Source: Acidobacteria bacterium RIFCSPLOWO2_12_FULL_66_21 | GTDB taxonomy: Bacteria > Acidobacteriota > Vicinamibacteria > Vicinamibacterales > 2-12-FULL-66-21 | Assembly: GCA_001767455.1 (NCBI GenBank) | Contig: MELC01000058.1 | Coordinates: 1 to 64,000, forward strand | Direction of reading: 5' to 3' | Length of the DNA stretch: 64,000 bases | Part shown: positions 26,949 through 37,468 of the stretch, piece by piece | Position numbering within the stretch: position 1 is the stretch's first letter | Layout of the letters: the number at the start of each line of letters is the position of its first letter | Program-made: the position numbers and the translations under genes | Notes under the pieces: model-generated | Told to the model about the DNA's origin: nothing | Database searches by the model: none | The model's input: only the letters and a program-made list of their open reading frames with translations

Positions 26949-27505
26949 TGTCCCTCCGCCGGGACTTCGGCGGCGCGGGGGGCGATCGACCGTGAGGCCA
27001 GCCACGTCCGGCGGTGCACTTCGTCGGGGCGATCGCCGGGTCCATCGAGCGAGGTCACCCGCAAGGACTGATACAGCGGACACCAGCCGCTCACGCCCGA
27101 GAGGGCGACGATGACCCCCGCGACCCGGAGTGGCGCGCGGGTGGACCGCGGCGCGCGGCCCGCGGCGAAGATCAGCGCGGCGCCGCCGAGCGTCCGCAGC
27201 ACGCGCTCGAAGTCGCCGACATTCTGCACGCCGAGCCGCTCGTCGGCGGCGGCGTCGGTCAGCATGTTCATCTCGACGAGCGCGCCGGTCAGCGTGTCGT
27301 TGTCGGGCTCGACGAGCGCCTGCCCTCCGAGACCGAGATCGATTGTCGGCGTCCGCCGCTTGCCGCCGTTCAACGCAACCGCGCGCTCGAGCGCGTCGAG
27401 GTCGTCGTCGATGTTCAGGTAGCGGTGCGCCACGCCCAGTCGCCGGAGGAGACGTCGCGACCGTCGCGTGTCCTCGCACCAATCGGCGCCATACACAATG
27501 ATCAT
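26945..27505 (-). CDS. Glutaredoxin-like domain fused to a DUF2892-type membrane segment
   Basis: 186 residues ([20 protein letters not shown]). The N-terminal 80 residues are glutaredoxin-like: WCEDT at the active-site position keeps the first Cys only, and TPTIDLG supplies the cis-Pro. The middle part (about 85-145: [47 protein letters not shown]) is a DUF2892/YgaP-like inner-membrane segment. The tail is polar. It may be a monothiol reductase anchored at the membrane. Its stop overlaps the start of glgB, so the two are co-translated. Confidence 0.85.
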   Translation of the reverse strand: MIIVYGADWCEDTRRSRRLLRRLGVAHRYLNIDDDLDALERAVALNGGKRRTPTIDLGLGGQALVEPDNDTLTGALVEMNMLTDAAADERLGVQNVGDFERVLRTLGGAALIFAAGRAPRSTRAPLRVAGVIVALSGVSGWCPLYQSLRVTSLDGPGDRPDEVHRRTWLASRSIAPRAAEVPAEGQ

Positions 27506-27542
27506 GTCAGTCGATAGTCCAACGTCTCTGTTCTTACACGCT

Positions 27543-27566
27543 GTAGCGCAGCCCTTCAGGGCTGCC
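27543..27566. repeat. REP-like palindrome (single copy)
   Basis: A 24-bp unit starting GTAGCGCAG with the perfect palindrome GCAGCCCT-TC-AGGGCTGC. Seven more copies or variants lie in the clusters at 36568-36895 and 51168-51269. Confidence 0.8.
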
Positions 27567-27574
27567 TTCTCAGG

Positions 27575-28150
27575 TCACAGCGCCACCAGCAAGGCGGCGC
27601 CCGTCAGCGCAAGCGCGACGAGCAGGAGCCAGGGCGCGGTCGACGCGGCCGCGCTCTGCGATTCTCCGCTGCCATCGGCGGCGCTCCACGCGGAGATCCC
27701 CTGCCATCCTGCAAACGCACAGCCAAGCGCACCGAACGCGCACGCCCATCCGGCGCCAAGCAGCGAACGCGGAACGCCCGCGCGCATCCCGGGAAGCCAC
27801 ACGGCAAGCGCTGCCGAAAGCATCCACGCGGCGATCGCCATCGCGGCAATGAGCCGCAGATGTCCCACCGCCCGTTCCGCGGCCTGTCGCCGAAGCTCGG
27901 CACGAAGCGCCTGCTCCGCGCGGCGCCGCTCGGCGTCAACCTGCTCGCGTTCCAGATCCGTCCGCGCGCGGTCGCGATCGAAAGCCTCCTTCAGCGCGGC
28001 CACGACGACGCCCGCCAGCCGGGCCTCGAGCGGTCCGCCGGCGCCGGTGGTCGCCTCCAGGTCGGTTCCGGCGCCTCGACGGATTCGCCCGGTGACCTGC
28101 GCCAGGCTGCTGACCGCGTCGAGAACGCGCATCCACTGCGCCATGCCCAT
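27575..28150 (-). CDS. Membrane protein with coiled coil, unknown function
   Basis: 191 residues from ATG 28150 (MGMAQWMRVLDAVSSLAQVT). A soluble N-terminal part leads to a charged coiled coil at about 55-95 (RARTDLEREQVDAERRRAEQ) and three TM helices (LIAAMAIAAWMLSAALAVWL, WACAFGALGCAFAGW, PWLLLVALALTGAALLVAL). I do not recognise a family. It diverges from the S46 peptidase. Confidence 0.68.
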   Translation of the reverse strand: MGMAQWMRVLDAVSSLAQVTGRIRRGAGTDLEATTGAGGPLEARLAGVVVAALKEAFDRDRARTDLEREQVDAERRRAEQALRAELRRQAAERAVGHLRLIAAMAIAAWMLSAALAVWLPGMRAGVPRSLLGAGWACAFGALGCAFAGWQGISAWSAADGSGESQSAAASTAPWLLLVALALTGAALLVAL

Positions 28151-28415
28151 CTCCTGAGCTTATGGACATTACGCCAGGTCAATCAAGCACAACCAAACTT
28201 GATTGGCGGGGCCCCCTGCACCCCGCCAAGCTCGTCGCTCGCGGGGACCCCTTCGCCCCGCGCCGCTCCTCGCCCCGCGCCGCGTGCGCTTTGCCAAAGG
28301 CACCCGGTTTGACCTACGATGCGAGTGTCTTCCCAGGCTTTCCCGACAACCGTCTATTCGTGTGCAGGCGGAGCCCCGTCTGTCTCCGCCGGCCGTTTAT
28401 TTCGAGGCAATCTTC
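28151..28415. other. Divergent intergenic region, 265 bp
   Basis: It lies between the membrane protein (minus) and the S46 peptidase (plus). One inverted repeat (GGCGGGG at 28205, CCCCGCC at 28221) is visible. An open frame runs through it into the peptidase but has no signal peptide or coding bias. No promoter was clear. Confidence 0.5.
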
Positions 28416-30518
28416 ATGAGAATGAAACGATTCATTCCGCTGATCGGCCTGCTGGCCGCTCTCACCGCGTACACCGTCGTCCCGCGCGCCGAGGAAGGAT
28501 TCTGGCCGTACAACAGCATCCCCAAGGCCGCCATCAAGGCCAAGTACAAGTTCGTCGTCACCGACGCGTGGCTGAACCACCTGCAGCTCGCGACGGTGCG
28601 CTTCGGCGGGGGCACCGGATCGATCGTGTCGCCGCAGGGCCTCGTGCTGACCAACCATCACATCGGCCTCAGCACGCTGCAGCGCCTCAGCACGCCCGAG
28701 AAGGACTACGTGAAGAACGGGTTCTACGCACCGGCCTTCGCGGACGAGCTGAAGGTGCCCGGCATGACACTGAGCGTGCTGCAGAGTATTGAAGACGTCA
28801 CGGACAAGGTGAACAACGCGGCGGTCGCTTCGGCGACGACGCCGCAGGCGGCTGCAGCGGCCAGGCAGAAGAACGTCGCGGCGCTGCAAGGGGAGCCGCA
28901 GAGCGGCAAGCAGGTCGTCGCGCTCTACGCGGGAGCCGTGTACAACCTCTATACCTACAAGGTCTTCACTGATGTGCGCCTGGTGTTCGGCGTCGAGTAC
29001 CAGACGGGCTTCTACGGCGGCGATCCGGACAACTTCACGTATCCGCGCTACAACCTCGACGTGTCGATGTTCCGGCTGTACGAGAACGACAAGCCGGCGG
29101 TGACACCGAACTACCTGAGATGGTCGCCCGCGGGAAGCAAGGAGGGGGAACTCGTCTTCACGACGGGCCACCCGGGCTCCACGCAGCGTCTGAACACCGT
29201 CGCGCACCTCAAGTACCGCCGCGATCTGGCGCTGCCGTTCAGCGTCGCCAGCAACGAAACGCGCGAAACGGCGATCAAGAAGTGGGCGGCGCTCGGACCC
29301 GACAACGTCCGCCAGACGACCACGGAGTTGTTCGGCGTGCAGAACAGCCTGAAGTCGCAGCGCGGCCAGTTGAAGGCCCTCCAGGACGAGACGATCATGG
29401 CGCGGAAAGAGGCGGCCGAGAAGCGGCTGCGCGCGGAGCTGGCGAAGAACGCCGACAAGCAGAGGGAACTCGGCGACGCGTGGGACACGATCGAGAAGTC
29501 GGTGGCGGTGGCGCGCGAGCTGGACGCCGACCGCAACTTCATCGTCAATGCGGCAGGATTGAACTCGACGCTGTTCTCGCAGGCCAGGGCTCTTGTCCGT
29601 GCGGCGTACTCTCCCGCTCCGGCCGAGGGACGTGGGGCCGCCGGGCGCGGCGGGGCCGGCGGACGTGGCGGTCAGGCAGCGCCCGGAGGCCGCGGCGGTG
29701 CCCAGGCGGCGATCAACCCGGCCCGCGAGAAGCTGAATCTGACCGAATCGCTCACCTTCATGCAGAAGTACCTCGGGGCGAACCACCCGATCGTCAAGCG
29801 GATCCTCGGCGACAAGACGCCGGAGGCGCGGGCGACGGAACTCGTCGAAAAGACGAGGATCACGGACACCGAGATTCGCACGCTGCTCCAGGCGGGCGGC
29901 AAGGCGACCATCGACGCGTCCACCGACCCGATGATCGTGCTGGCGCGCTCGCTCGAAGCCGATGCGCAGGCGATCACCAAGCGGCTCGACACCGAGGTCA
30001 CCAGCGTGCAGGCGGCGGCGTATCCGAAGATCGGGCAGGCCGTGTTTGCGGTCGATGGACCGAAGGCGTACCCCGATGCCACGGGGACGCTGCGCCTGTC
30101 GTACGGCACGGTGAAGAGCTACATGGAGGACGGGAAACGGGTCGCGCCGTACACGACCCTCGCGGGCATCTTCGAGCGCTCGGCCCGGCACAACGGCCAG
30201 CCGCCCTTCGACCTGGCGCCGAGCTGGACCGCGGCGAAGGACGCGCTCGATCCGAAAGTTGCCTTCGATTTCGTCAGCACGAACGACATCGTCGGCGGCA
30301 ACAGCGGGTCGGCCGTGGTGAACAAGAAGGGAGAGCTCGTCGGGCTGATCTTCGACGGCAACATCCAGTCGCTGTCGGGCTACGTCATCTACGAAGAAGA
30401 GATCAACCGCGCGGTGTCGGTGGATTCGCGCGCGATCGTCGAGGCGCTCCGGAAGATCTACAAGGCGACGGCGATCGCCGACGAGATCGCCACGCGGCGT
30501 CCCGTGGGGACCAAGTAA
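28416..30518 (+). CDS. S46 family dipeptidyl peptidase
   Basis: 700 residues from ATG 28416, chosen because the signal peptide starts there (MRMKRFIPLIGLLAALTAYT, cleavage near residue 25). It has the chymotrypsin-like S46 fold: His81/82 in LVLTNHHIG, Asp203/205 in GGDPDNFTYPRY and nucleophile Ser630 in IVGGNSGSAV. S46 enzymes are periplasmic and take dipeptides from peptide N-termini (DPP7/DPP11 group). A Gly/Arg-rich insert at about 405-432 (GRGAAGRGGAGGRGG) breaks the helical domain and is typical of this phylum's exported enzymes. The length is normal for the family. Confidence 0.94.
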   Translation: MRMKRFIPLIGLLAALTAYTVVPRAEEGFWPYNSIPKAAIKAKYKFVVTDAWLNHLQLATVRFGGGTGSIVSPQGLVLTNHHIGLSTLQRLSTPEKDYVKNGFYAPAFADELKVPGMTLSVLQSIEDVTDKVNNAAVASATTPQAAAAARQKNVAALQGEPQSGKQVVALYAGAVYNLYTYKVFTDVRLVFGVEYQTGFYGGDPDNFTYPRYNLDVSMFRLYENDKPAVTPNYLRWSPAGSKEGELVFTTGHPGSTQRLNTVAHLKYRRDLALPFSVASNETRETAIKKWAALGPDNVRQTTTELFGVQNSLKSQRGQLKALQDETIMARKEAAEKRLRAELAKNADKQRELGDAWDTIEKSVAVARELDADRNFIVNAAGLNSTLFSQARALVRAAYSPAPAEGRGAAGRGGAGGRGGQAAPGGRGGAQAAINPAREKLNLTESLTFMQKYLGANHPIVKRILGDKTPEARATELVEKTRITDTEIRTLLQAGGKATIDASTDPMIVLARSLEADAQAITKRLDTEVTSVQAAAYPKIGQAVFAVDGPKAYPDATGTLRLSYGTVKSYMEDGKRVAPYTTLAGIFERSARHNGQPPFDLAPSWTAAKDALDPKVAFDFVSTNDIVGGNSGSAVVNKKGELVGLIFDGNIQSLSGYVIYEEEINRAVSVDSRAIVEALRKIYKATAIADEIATRRPVGTK

Positions 30519-30618
30519 TTAGTGAGTTGGTGAATTGGTGAGTTGGTGAGTTGGTGAGTTGGTGAGTTGGTGAATTGAACATGGTCGTGAATTCACTAAT
30601 TCACTAATTCACTAATTC
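30519..30618. repeat. Tandem GAGTTGGTGA repeat with inverted AATTCACT units
   Basis: Seven or so tandem 10-mers (GTGAGTTGGT type) are followed after a short spacer by four AATTCACT units in the complementary sense, giving a long potential hairpin after the S46 stop. The stop codon of the small zinc-ribbon gene on the other strand lies inside. It is related to 24084-24155. Confidence 0.85.
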
Positions 30619-30770
30619 GCCGATTTCTCTGTGTCCCGTGCGGAGACAGCCGGGACCTGGCCGCAGCATCCGGCGGCCATGCACTCGTCGCACAGCTTCT
30701 GCCCGCACAACGCGCAGTGGTCGAACAGGTCAGCTCCCGACGGGCCGGCTCCACAGCGGGCACATTGCAT
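30612..30770 (-). CDS. Small Cys-rich zinc-ribbon protein (52 residues)
   Basis: ATG 30770 opens a 52-codon frame with eight or nine cysteines arranged as zinc-binding pairs: MQCARCGAG, FDHCALCGQKLCDECM and AAGCCGQV. GAGAG lies just upstream of the ATG. The stop (TAG) is in the intergenic repeat. Double zinc-ribbon proteins of this size are usually nucleic-acid or protein-binding accessory factors; no role can be named. It lies between the S46 peptidase and the P-type ATPase. Confidence 0.6.
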   Translation of the reverse strand: MQCARCGAGPSGADLFDHCALCGQKLCDECMAAGCCGQVPAVSARDTEKSAN

Positions 30771-30787
30771 ACTCTCAGCTTAGCACC

Positions 30788-30893
30788 AGCTATCAGCTAT
30801 CAGCTTTCAGCTTTCGGCGGGACAAGCCTTGCAGCTGACAGCTGACAGCTGACAGCTGACAGCTGATGGCTGATGGCTGATGGCTGACGGCTG
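30788..30893. repeat. Tandem 7-bp repeat (AGCTGAC / AGCTATC types)
   Basis: Four units of CAGCTAT/CAGCTTT type, a short spacer, then about nine units of AGCTGAC and GGCTGAT type. The two halves are roughly complementary, so the block can form a hairpin upstream of the small zinc-ribbon gene and after the P-type ATPase. Confidence 0.85.
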
Positions 30894-30911
30894 CCTGGGA
30901 AGGGGTTGTCT

Positions 30912-33722
<2,811 letters not shown>

Positions 33723-33749
33723 CCTGATCGTAGATCGAGTGAGGGAATA

Positions 33750-35879
33750 ATGTTACGAAGACACATGCTCCGCTGGGCCGTGACCATCGTTGGCGGCGTG
33801 GCCACGGTGACGCTCGCTGCTCAGACGCCGCAGCGCAGCGCGGTCCGCCGGCCGGCCACGGCGGCGCCCGTGTTGCGGCCGCCCGCCGTGCCGCTCGTCG
33901 CGCACGATCCGTACTTCTCCATCTGGTCGCCCGCCGACCGGCTGACGGACGCGCCGACGGTGCACTGGACGGGCCGCCCGCACCCGATGACGTCACTCAT
34001 TCGCGTCGACGGCGACACGGCCCGGTTGATGGGCGCGGCGCCGGCCAACATGGCCGCGCTGCCGCAAACCTCCGTGACAGTCCGGCCGACGCACACGGCC
34101 TACACGTTCGCGAACGCGCGCGTCAAAGTGACGCTGACGTTCATGACGCCGTCGCTGCCCTCGGATCTCGATGTGTTGTCGCGGCCCGTCACCTACATCA
34201 CCTGGGACGTCGCGTCGGCGGACGGCAAGCCGCACCAGGTGCAGATCTATTTCGACTGCGCCGCCGACATCGCCGTGAACACCACCGATCAAACCGTGCA
34301 ACTGGACTATCCGAAGGTGGACGGCCTGGCGGTCGCCCGCGTCGGGACGACGGACCAGCCGGTGCTCGCCCGCCGTGGAGACGACGTGCGGATCGACTGG
34401 GGATACGGCTATCTCGCCGCGCCTGCCGGCGCCGGCGCAATCGTGACCGGCGGGAGCGGCGGACGGCTGCGCGGCGCCTTCAACAACAGCGGCACGATTC
34501 CCGCCCCTGGCGAGCCGATCGCGCCGGCTCCCGCGTCCGCGGGGCGGCACACGATGGCCGCCGCCTGGGATCTCGGCGCCGTGGGAGCGCAGGCCGCGAC
34601 GCGCTATGCGATGCTCGCGTACGACGACGTCAAGTCGATTCGATACTTCTCGAACGATCTGGCCGCCTACTGGCGCCGCAACGGCGCGACGATGGAAACG
34701 ACGCTCGCCGCGGCCGCCCGCGATCGCGACGCGCTCGAAGTCAGGACCCGGGCGTTCGATGCAGAGCTGCAGCACGATCTCGAGGCGGCCGGGGGCGCGA
34801 AGTATGCCGCCATCGCGATGCTGGCGTACCGGCAGACGCTGGCCGCCACCAAGCTCGTCGCCGACGCCACCGGACAGCCGCTGCTCTTTCCGAAGGAGAA
34901 CTTCAGCAACGGCTGCATCGCGACCGTTGACGTCATCTACCCGATGGCGCCGGAATTCCTACTCTTCGGCCCGGTGCTCGCGAAGGCGCTGGTCGTCTCG
35001 AATCTCGACTATGCAAGCTCGCCGCGCTGGAAGTTTCCGTTCGCGCCGCACGACCTCGGCACCTATCCGCACGCGACCGGGCAGGTGTACGGGGGCGGCG
35101 AGCGGACGGAAGTGAACCAGATGCCGGTCGAGGAAACCGGCAACATGCTGATCCTCGTCGCCGCGATCGCGAAGATGGAAGGGAACGCCGACTTTGCGGG
35201 TCGCTACTGGCCGGTGCTGACGAAGTGGGCCGAGTACCTGCGCGACAAGGGCTTCGATCCGGAGAACCAGCTGTCCACGGACGACTTCGCGGGTCATCTC
35301 GCGCACAACGTCAACTTGTCGGCCAAGGCGATCGTCGCGCTCGGCGCCTTCGCGCAGTTGGCCGCCCTGCGCGGCGACACTGCGGTCGCCGCCGAGTACC
35401 GGACGCTCGCTGAGCAGTTCGCCGGGCGGTGGGCCAAGGAGGCGGATGCCGGCGACCATTTCCGCCTGGCCTTCGATCAGCCCGACACGTGGAGCCAGAA
35501 GTACAACCTCGTGTGGGATCGCGTGCTTGGTCTCCACCTCTTCCCCGCCGCCGTCGCGACGAAAGAGATGGCGTTCTATCGACGGGTGCAGGGGCGCTAC
35601 GGCCTCCCGCTGGACAACCGGCGCCTGTACACGAAGCTCGACTGGATCACATGGACCGCGACGCTGACGGGATCGCGCCGTGACTTCGAGGCGCTCGTCG
35701 CGCCGGTGTTCGACTTCCTGAACGCGACGCCGCACCGCGTGCCGATGACCGACTGGTACTGGACGCACGACGCGACGAAGACCGGATTTCAGGCGCGCTC
35801 GGTCGTCGGCGGCGTGTTCCTGCGGCTGCTCTACGACGAGAGCGTGTGGAAGAAGTGGAGAGAAGCGGGGAAACGCTGA
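33750..35879 (+). CDS. Secreted glutaminase-A-like protein (DUF5127/DUF4965/DUF1793)
   Basis: 709 residues from ATG 33750 with signal peptide (MLRRHMLRWAVTIVGGVATV to about residue 24). The order is a DUF5127-type beta domain (VPLVAHDPYFSIWSPADRL, TGRPHPMTSLIRVDG), then DUF4965 and DUF1793 alpha-toroid parts (GQPLLFPKENFSNGCIATVD, PEFLLFGPVLAKA, DDFAGHLAHNVNLSAKAIVA, YNLVWDRVLGL). This is the fungal/bacterial glutaminase A family; in bacteria the substrate is often unclear. It should act outside the cytoplasm. Confidence 0.92.
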   Translation: MLRRHMLRWAVTIVGGVATVTLAAQTPQRSAVRRPATAAPVLRPPAVPLVAHDPYFSIWSPADRLTDAPTVHWTGRPHPMTSLIRVDGDTARLMGAAPANMAALPQTSVTVRPTHTAYTFANARVKVTLTFMTPSLPSDLDVLSRPVTYITWDVASADGKPHQVQIYFDCAADIAVNTTDQTVQLDYPKVDGLAVARVGTTDQPVLARRGDDVRIDWGYGYLAAPAGAGAIVTGGSGGRLRGAFNNSGTIPAPGEPIAPAPASAGRHTMAAAWDLGAVGAQAATRYAMLAYDDVKSIRYFSNDLAAYWRRNGATMETTLAAAARDRDALEVRTRAFDAELQHDLEAAGGAKYAAIAMLAYRQTLAATKLVADATGQPLLFPKENFSNGCIATVDVIYPMAPEFLLFGPVLAKALVVSNLDYASSPRWKFPFAPHDLGTYPHATGQVYGGGERTEVNQMPVEETGNMLILVAAIAKMEGNADFAGRYWPVLTKWAEYLRDKGFDPENQLSTDDFAGHLAHNVNLSAKAIVALGAFAQLAALRGDTAVAAEYRTLAEQFAGRWAKEADAGDHFRLAFDQPDTWSQKYNLVWDRVLGLHLFPAAVATKEMAFYRRVQGRYGLPLDNRRLYTKLDWITWTATLTGSRRDFEALVAPVFDFLNATPHRVPMTDWYWTHDATKTGFQARSVVGGVFLRLLYDESVWKKWREAGKR

Positions 35880-35929
35880 AGAACCGTGACCACTGTCGCG
35901 GGGTTCGATCGTTTTGAGGTCCGCTTTCG

Positions 35930-36024
35930 CCTCTCCTTGACACATCGGAGCTGAGTCCGACGTAGTAGCGATCCGGCACGCGCTTGCTGCGGAGGATGTA
36001 CACGAAGCGTTTATGCAGCGCCAC
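35930..36024 (-). pseudogene. N-terminal stump of a GIY-YIG nuclease
   Basis: Reads MALHKRFVYILRSKRVPDRY then YVGLSSDVSRR, the YIL...YYVG signature of small GIY-YIG (UPF0213-type) proteins. The usual continuation (about 60 more residues with conserved Arg and Glu) is missing and the frame turns into unrelated sequence. It is a truncated remnant. Confidence 0.65.
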
Positions 36025-36292
36025 GCTCGCTGCTTAGCACACGACGAGCCAGGACAGTTCAGTCGATTTGCCCAGGAAAAGGAAACAACGACTTCGTCGC
36101 ATAGCAGTTCCTGCAGAGTCGTATCAACGACGGAGTGCAGGAATTGTCCGCCTACGCGGCTTGCACCGCTTCGGCGTGACAGCCTTCGCTGTCAGTTGGC
36201 GCGGGTGGGGAATGAGGCTCGGCAGACGGCATGCAATCCAGTGCAGTCTGCCGAGCCGAGCCGAAGCTCCGCGCGAAGCGCGGAGCGAAGGC
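36025..36292. other. Non-coding stretch before tRNA-Ser
   Basis: Nothing protein-like is visible. One inverted repeat, TCGGCAGAC (about 36220) with GTCTGCCGA (about 36245), could form a hairpin. On the minus strand this lies downstream of the tRNA and may take part in its termination. Confidence 0.4.
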
Positions 36293-36383
36293 TGGCGGAG
36301 AGGGAGGGATTCGAACCCCCGTGCCGGTTACCCGACAAGACGCTTTCGAGGCGCCCCCGTTACGACCACTTCGGTACCTCTCC
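36293..36383 (-). tRNA. tRNA-Ser (anticodon CGA)
   Basis: Read on the minus strand: acceptor arm GGAGAGG pairs with CCTCTCC, followed by G and an encoded CCA (36293-36295). The anticodon stem GGCGC/GCGTC encloses the loop CTCGAAA, anticodon CGA. The long variable arm and the TTCGAATCC T-loop are typical of class II tRNA-Ser. tadA lies 540 bp away. Confidence 0.95.
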
Positions 36384-36400
36384 GTTTCTTACTTCGCTCG

Positions 36401-36895
36401 GTGGGGCCCCTTCTTCCCTTCCCCACCTCCCGCCTTCGCCGGTCCGACATCTGCCGGCTTCGGCGAGGCAAGCTGCTGCGCGCGAGTAAGCGAAGGCCTG
36501 CCGCGCCGTAGCGCCGCCCGCGGCGCGAAGGTGGGCCCTCGCTTGCGGCCGCAGGCGCTGTCGTTCCGGCAGGGCTAAAGCCCTGCGCTACAGAATGTGG
36601 AGCCCCTTCTTCCCTTCCCCACCTCCCGCCTTCGCCGGTTCGACATCTGCCGGCTTCGGCGAGGCAAGCTGCTGCGCGCGAGTAAGCGAAGGCCTGCCGC
36701 GCCGTAGCGCCGCCCGCGGCGCGAAGGTGGGCCCTCGCTTGCGGCCGCAGGCGCTTTCGTTCCGGCAGGGCTAAAGCCCTGCGCTACAGAATGTGGAGCA
36801 CCCTCCCCACCCTCGCTGCGCGCTCCGGCAGGGCTAAAGCCCTGCGCTACGACGTCCGTATCCTGCGTCCCGTAGCGCAGCCCTTCAGGGCTGCC
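36401..36895. repeat. 196-bp tandem direct repeat plus REP-like palindromes
   Basis: Two nearly identical 196-bp units (36401-36596 and 36597-36792) differ at only a few bases; a partial third begins at 36793. Each unit ends in a REP-like palindrome (GGCAGGGCT-AA-AGCCCTGC, then GCTAC). Two more palindromes follow at 36827-36850 and, inverted, 36872-36895. No gene is contained. This spans most of the gap between tRNA-Ser and tadA. Confidence 0.88.
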
Positions 36896-36925
36896 ACGCG
36901 AGGGCGCGACCTTCTATTGTACCCG

Positions 36926-37411
36926 CTACGCCCCGTCCTGCGTCCGGCGGTCGCGAAAAAAGGCCTGGATCAAGTCGCGGCACCGCTCTTCGAGCACCCC
37001 GCCCTGTGCCGCGATGCGGTGGTTGAGCGACGGGTGCTCGTGCGCCCGCATCGCGGATTCGATCGCGCCGGCCTTGGGCTCCGGGGCACCGTACACGAGC
37101 CTGGCGATGCGCGCGTGGATCATCGCGCCGACGCACATCTGGCAGGGCTCGATGGTCACGTAGAGCGTCGCGCCGGTCAGCCGGTAGTTGCCCACCGACA
37201 TTCCCGCGGCCCGAAGCGCCACGATTTCGGCGTGCGCTGTGGGGTCGTGCGACGAGACGGGCTGGTTGAAACCGCCGCCGACGAGCTTCCCCTCGAGCAC
37301 CACGACCGCGCCGACCGGCACTTCGCCCGCTCGCAGACCCTCGCGCGCCTGCACGAGCGCCCGCTCCATCCACAACTCGTCCGATGCAGCCGCGAACTCG
37401 TCCGTGGGCAT
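36926..37411 (-). CDS. tadA: tRNA-specific adenosine deaminase
   Basis: 161 residues from ATG 37411 (MPTDEFAAASDELWMERAL); an in-frame ATG at 37426 is an alternative and neither has a clear ribosome site. It has the full cytidine/deoxycytidylate deaminase fold with the zinc site HAEI (His and catalytic Glu) and PCQMC, and the TadA-specific NYRLTGATLYVTIEP and SLNHRI. It converts the wobble A34 of tRNA-Arg(ACG) to inosine. It follows the GH3 gene on the same strand by 57 bp. Confidence 0.95.
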   Translation of the reverse strand: MPTDEFAAASDELWMERALVQAREGLRAGEVPVGAVVVLEGKLVGGGFNQPVSSHDPTAHAEIVALRAAGMSVGNYRLTGATLYVTIEPCQMCVGAMIHARIARLVYGAPEPKAGAIESAMRAHEHPSLNHRIAAQGGVLEERCRDLIQAFFRDRRTQDGA

Positions 37412-37468
37412 CCGTAAATTGTACATGCGAGGACGGTGGTGGGTGCTGGGTGCTGCCCCGGAAGCGGC

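Noticed and set aside
24726-27071. 781-codon plus-strand frame opposite glgB
   Set aside because: Antisense shadow; glgB motifs on the minus strand are complete.
30788-30893. Possible CRISPR or iteron-type replication origin from the 7-bp repeats
   Set aside because: Units are contiguous with no spacers; there is no rep gene, DnaA-box cluster or AT-rich region. It is a simple tandem repeat.
36401-36895. Possible CRISPR array
   Set aside because: The 196-bp units are contiguous direct repeats without spacers, and no cas gene is present.
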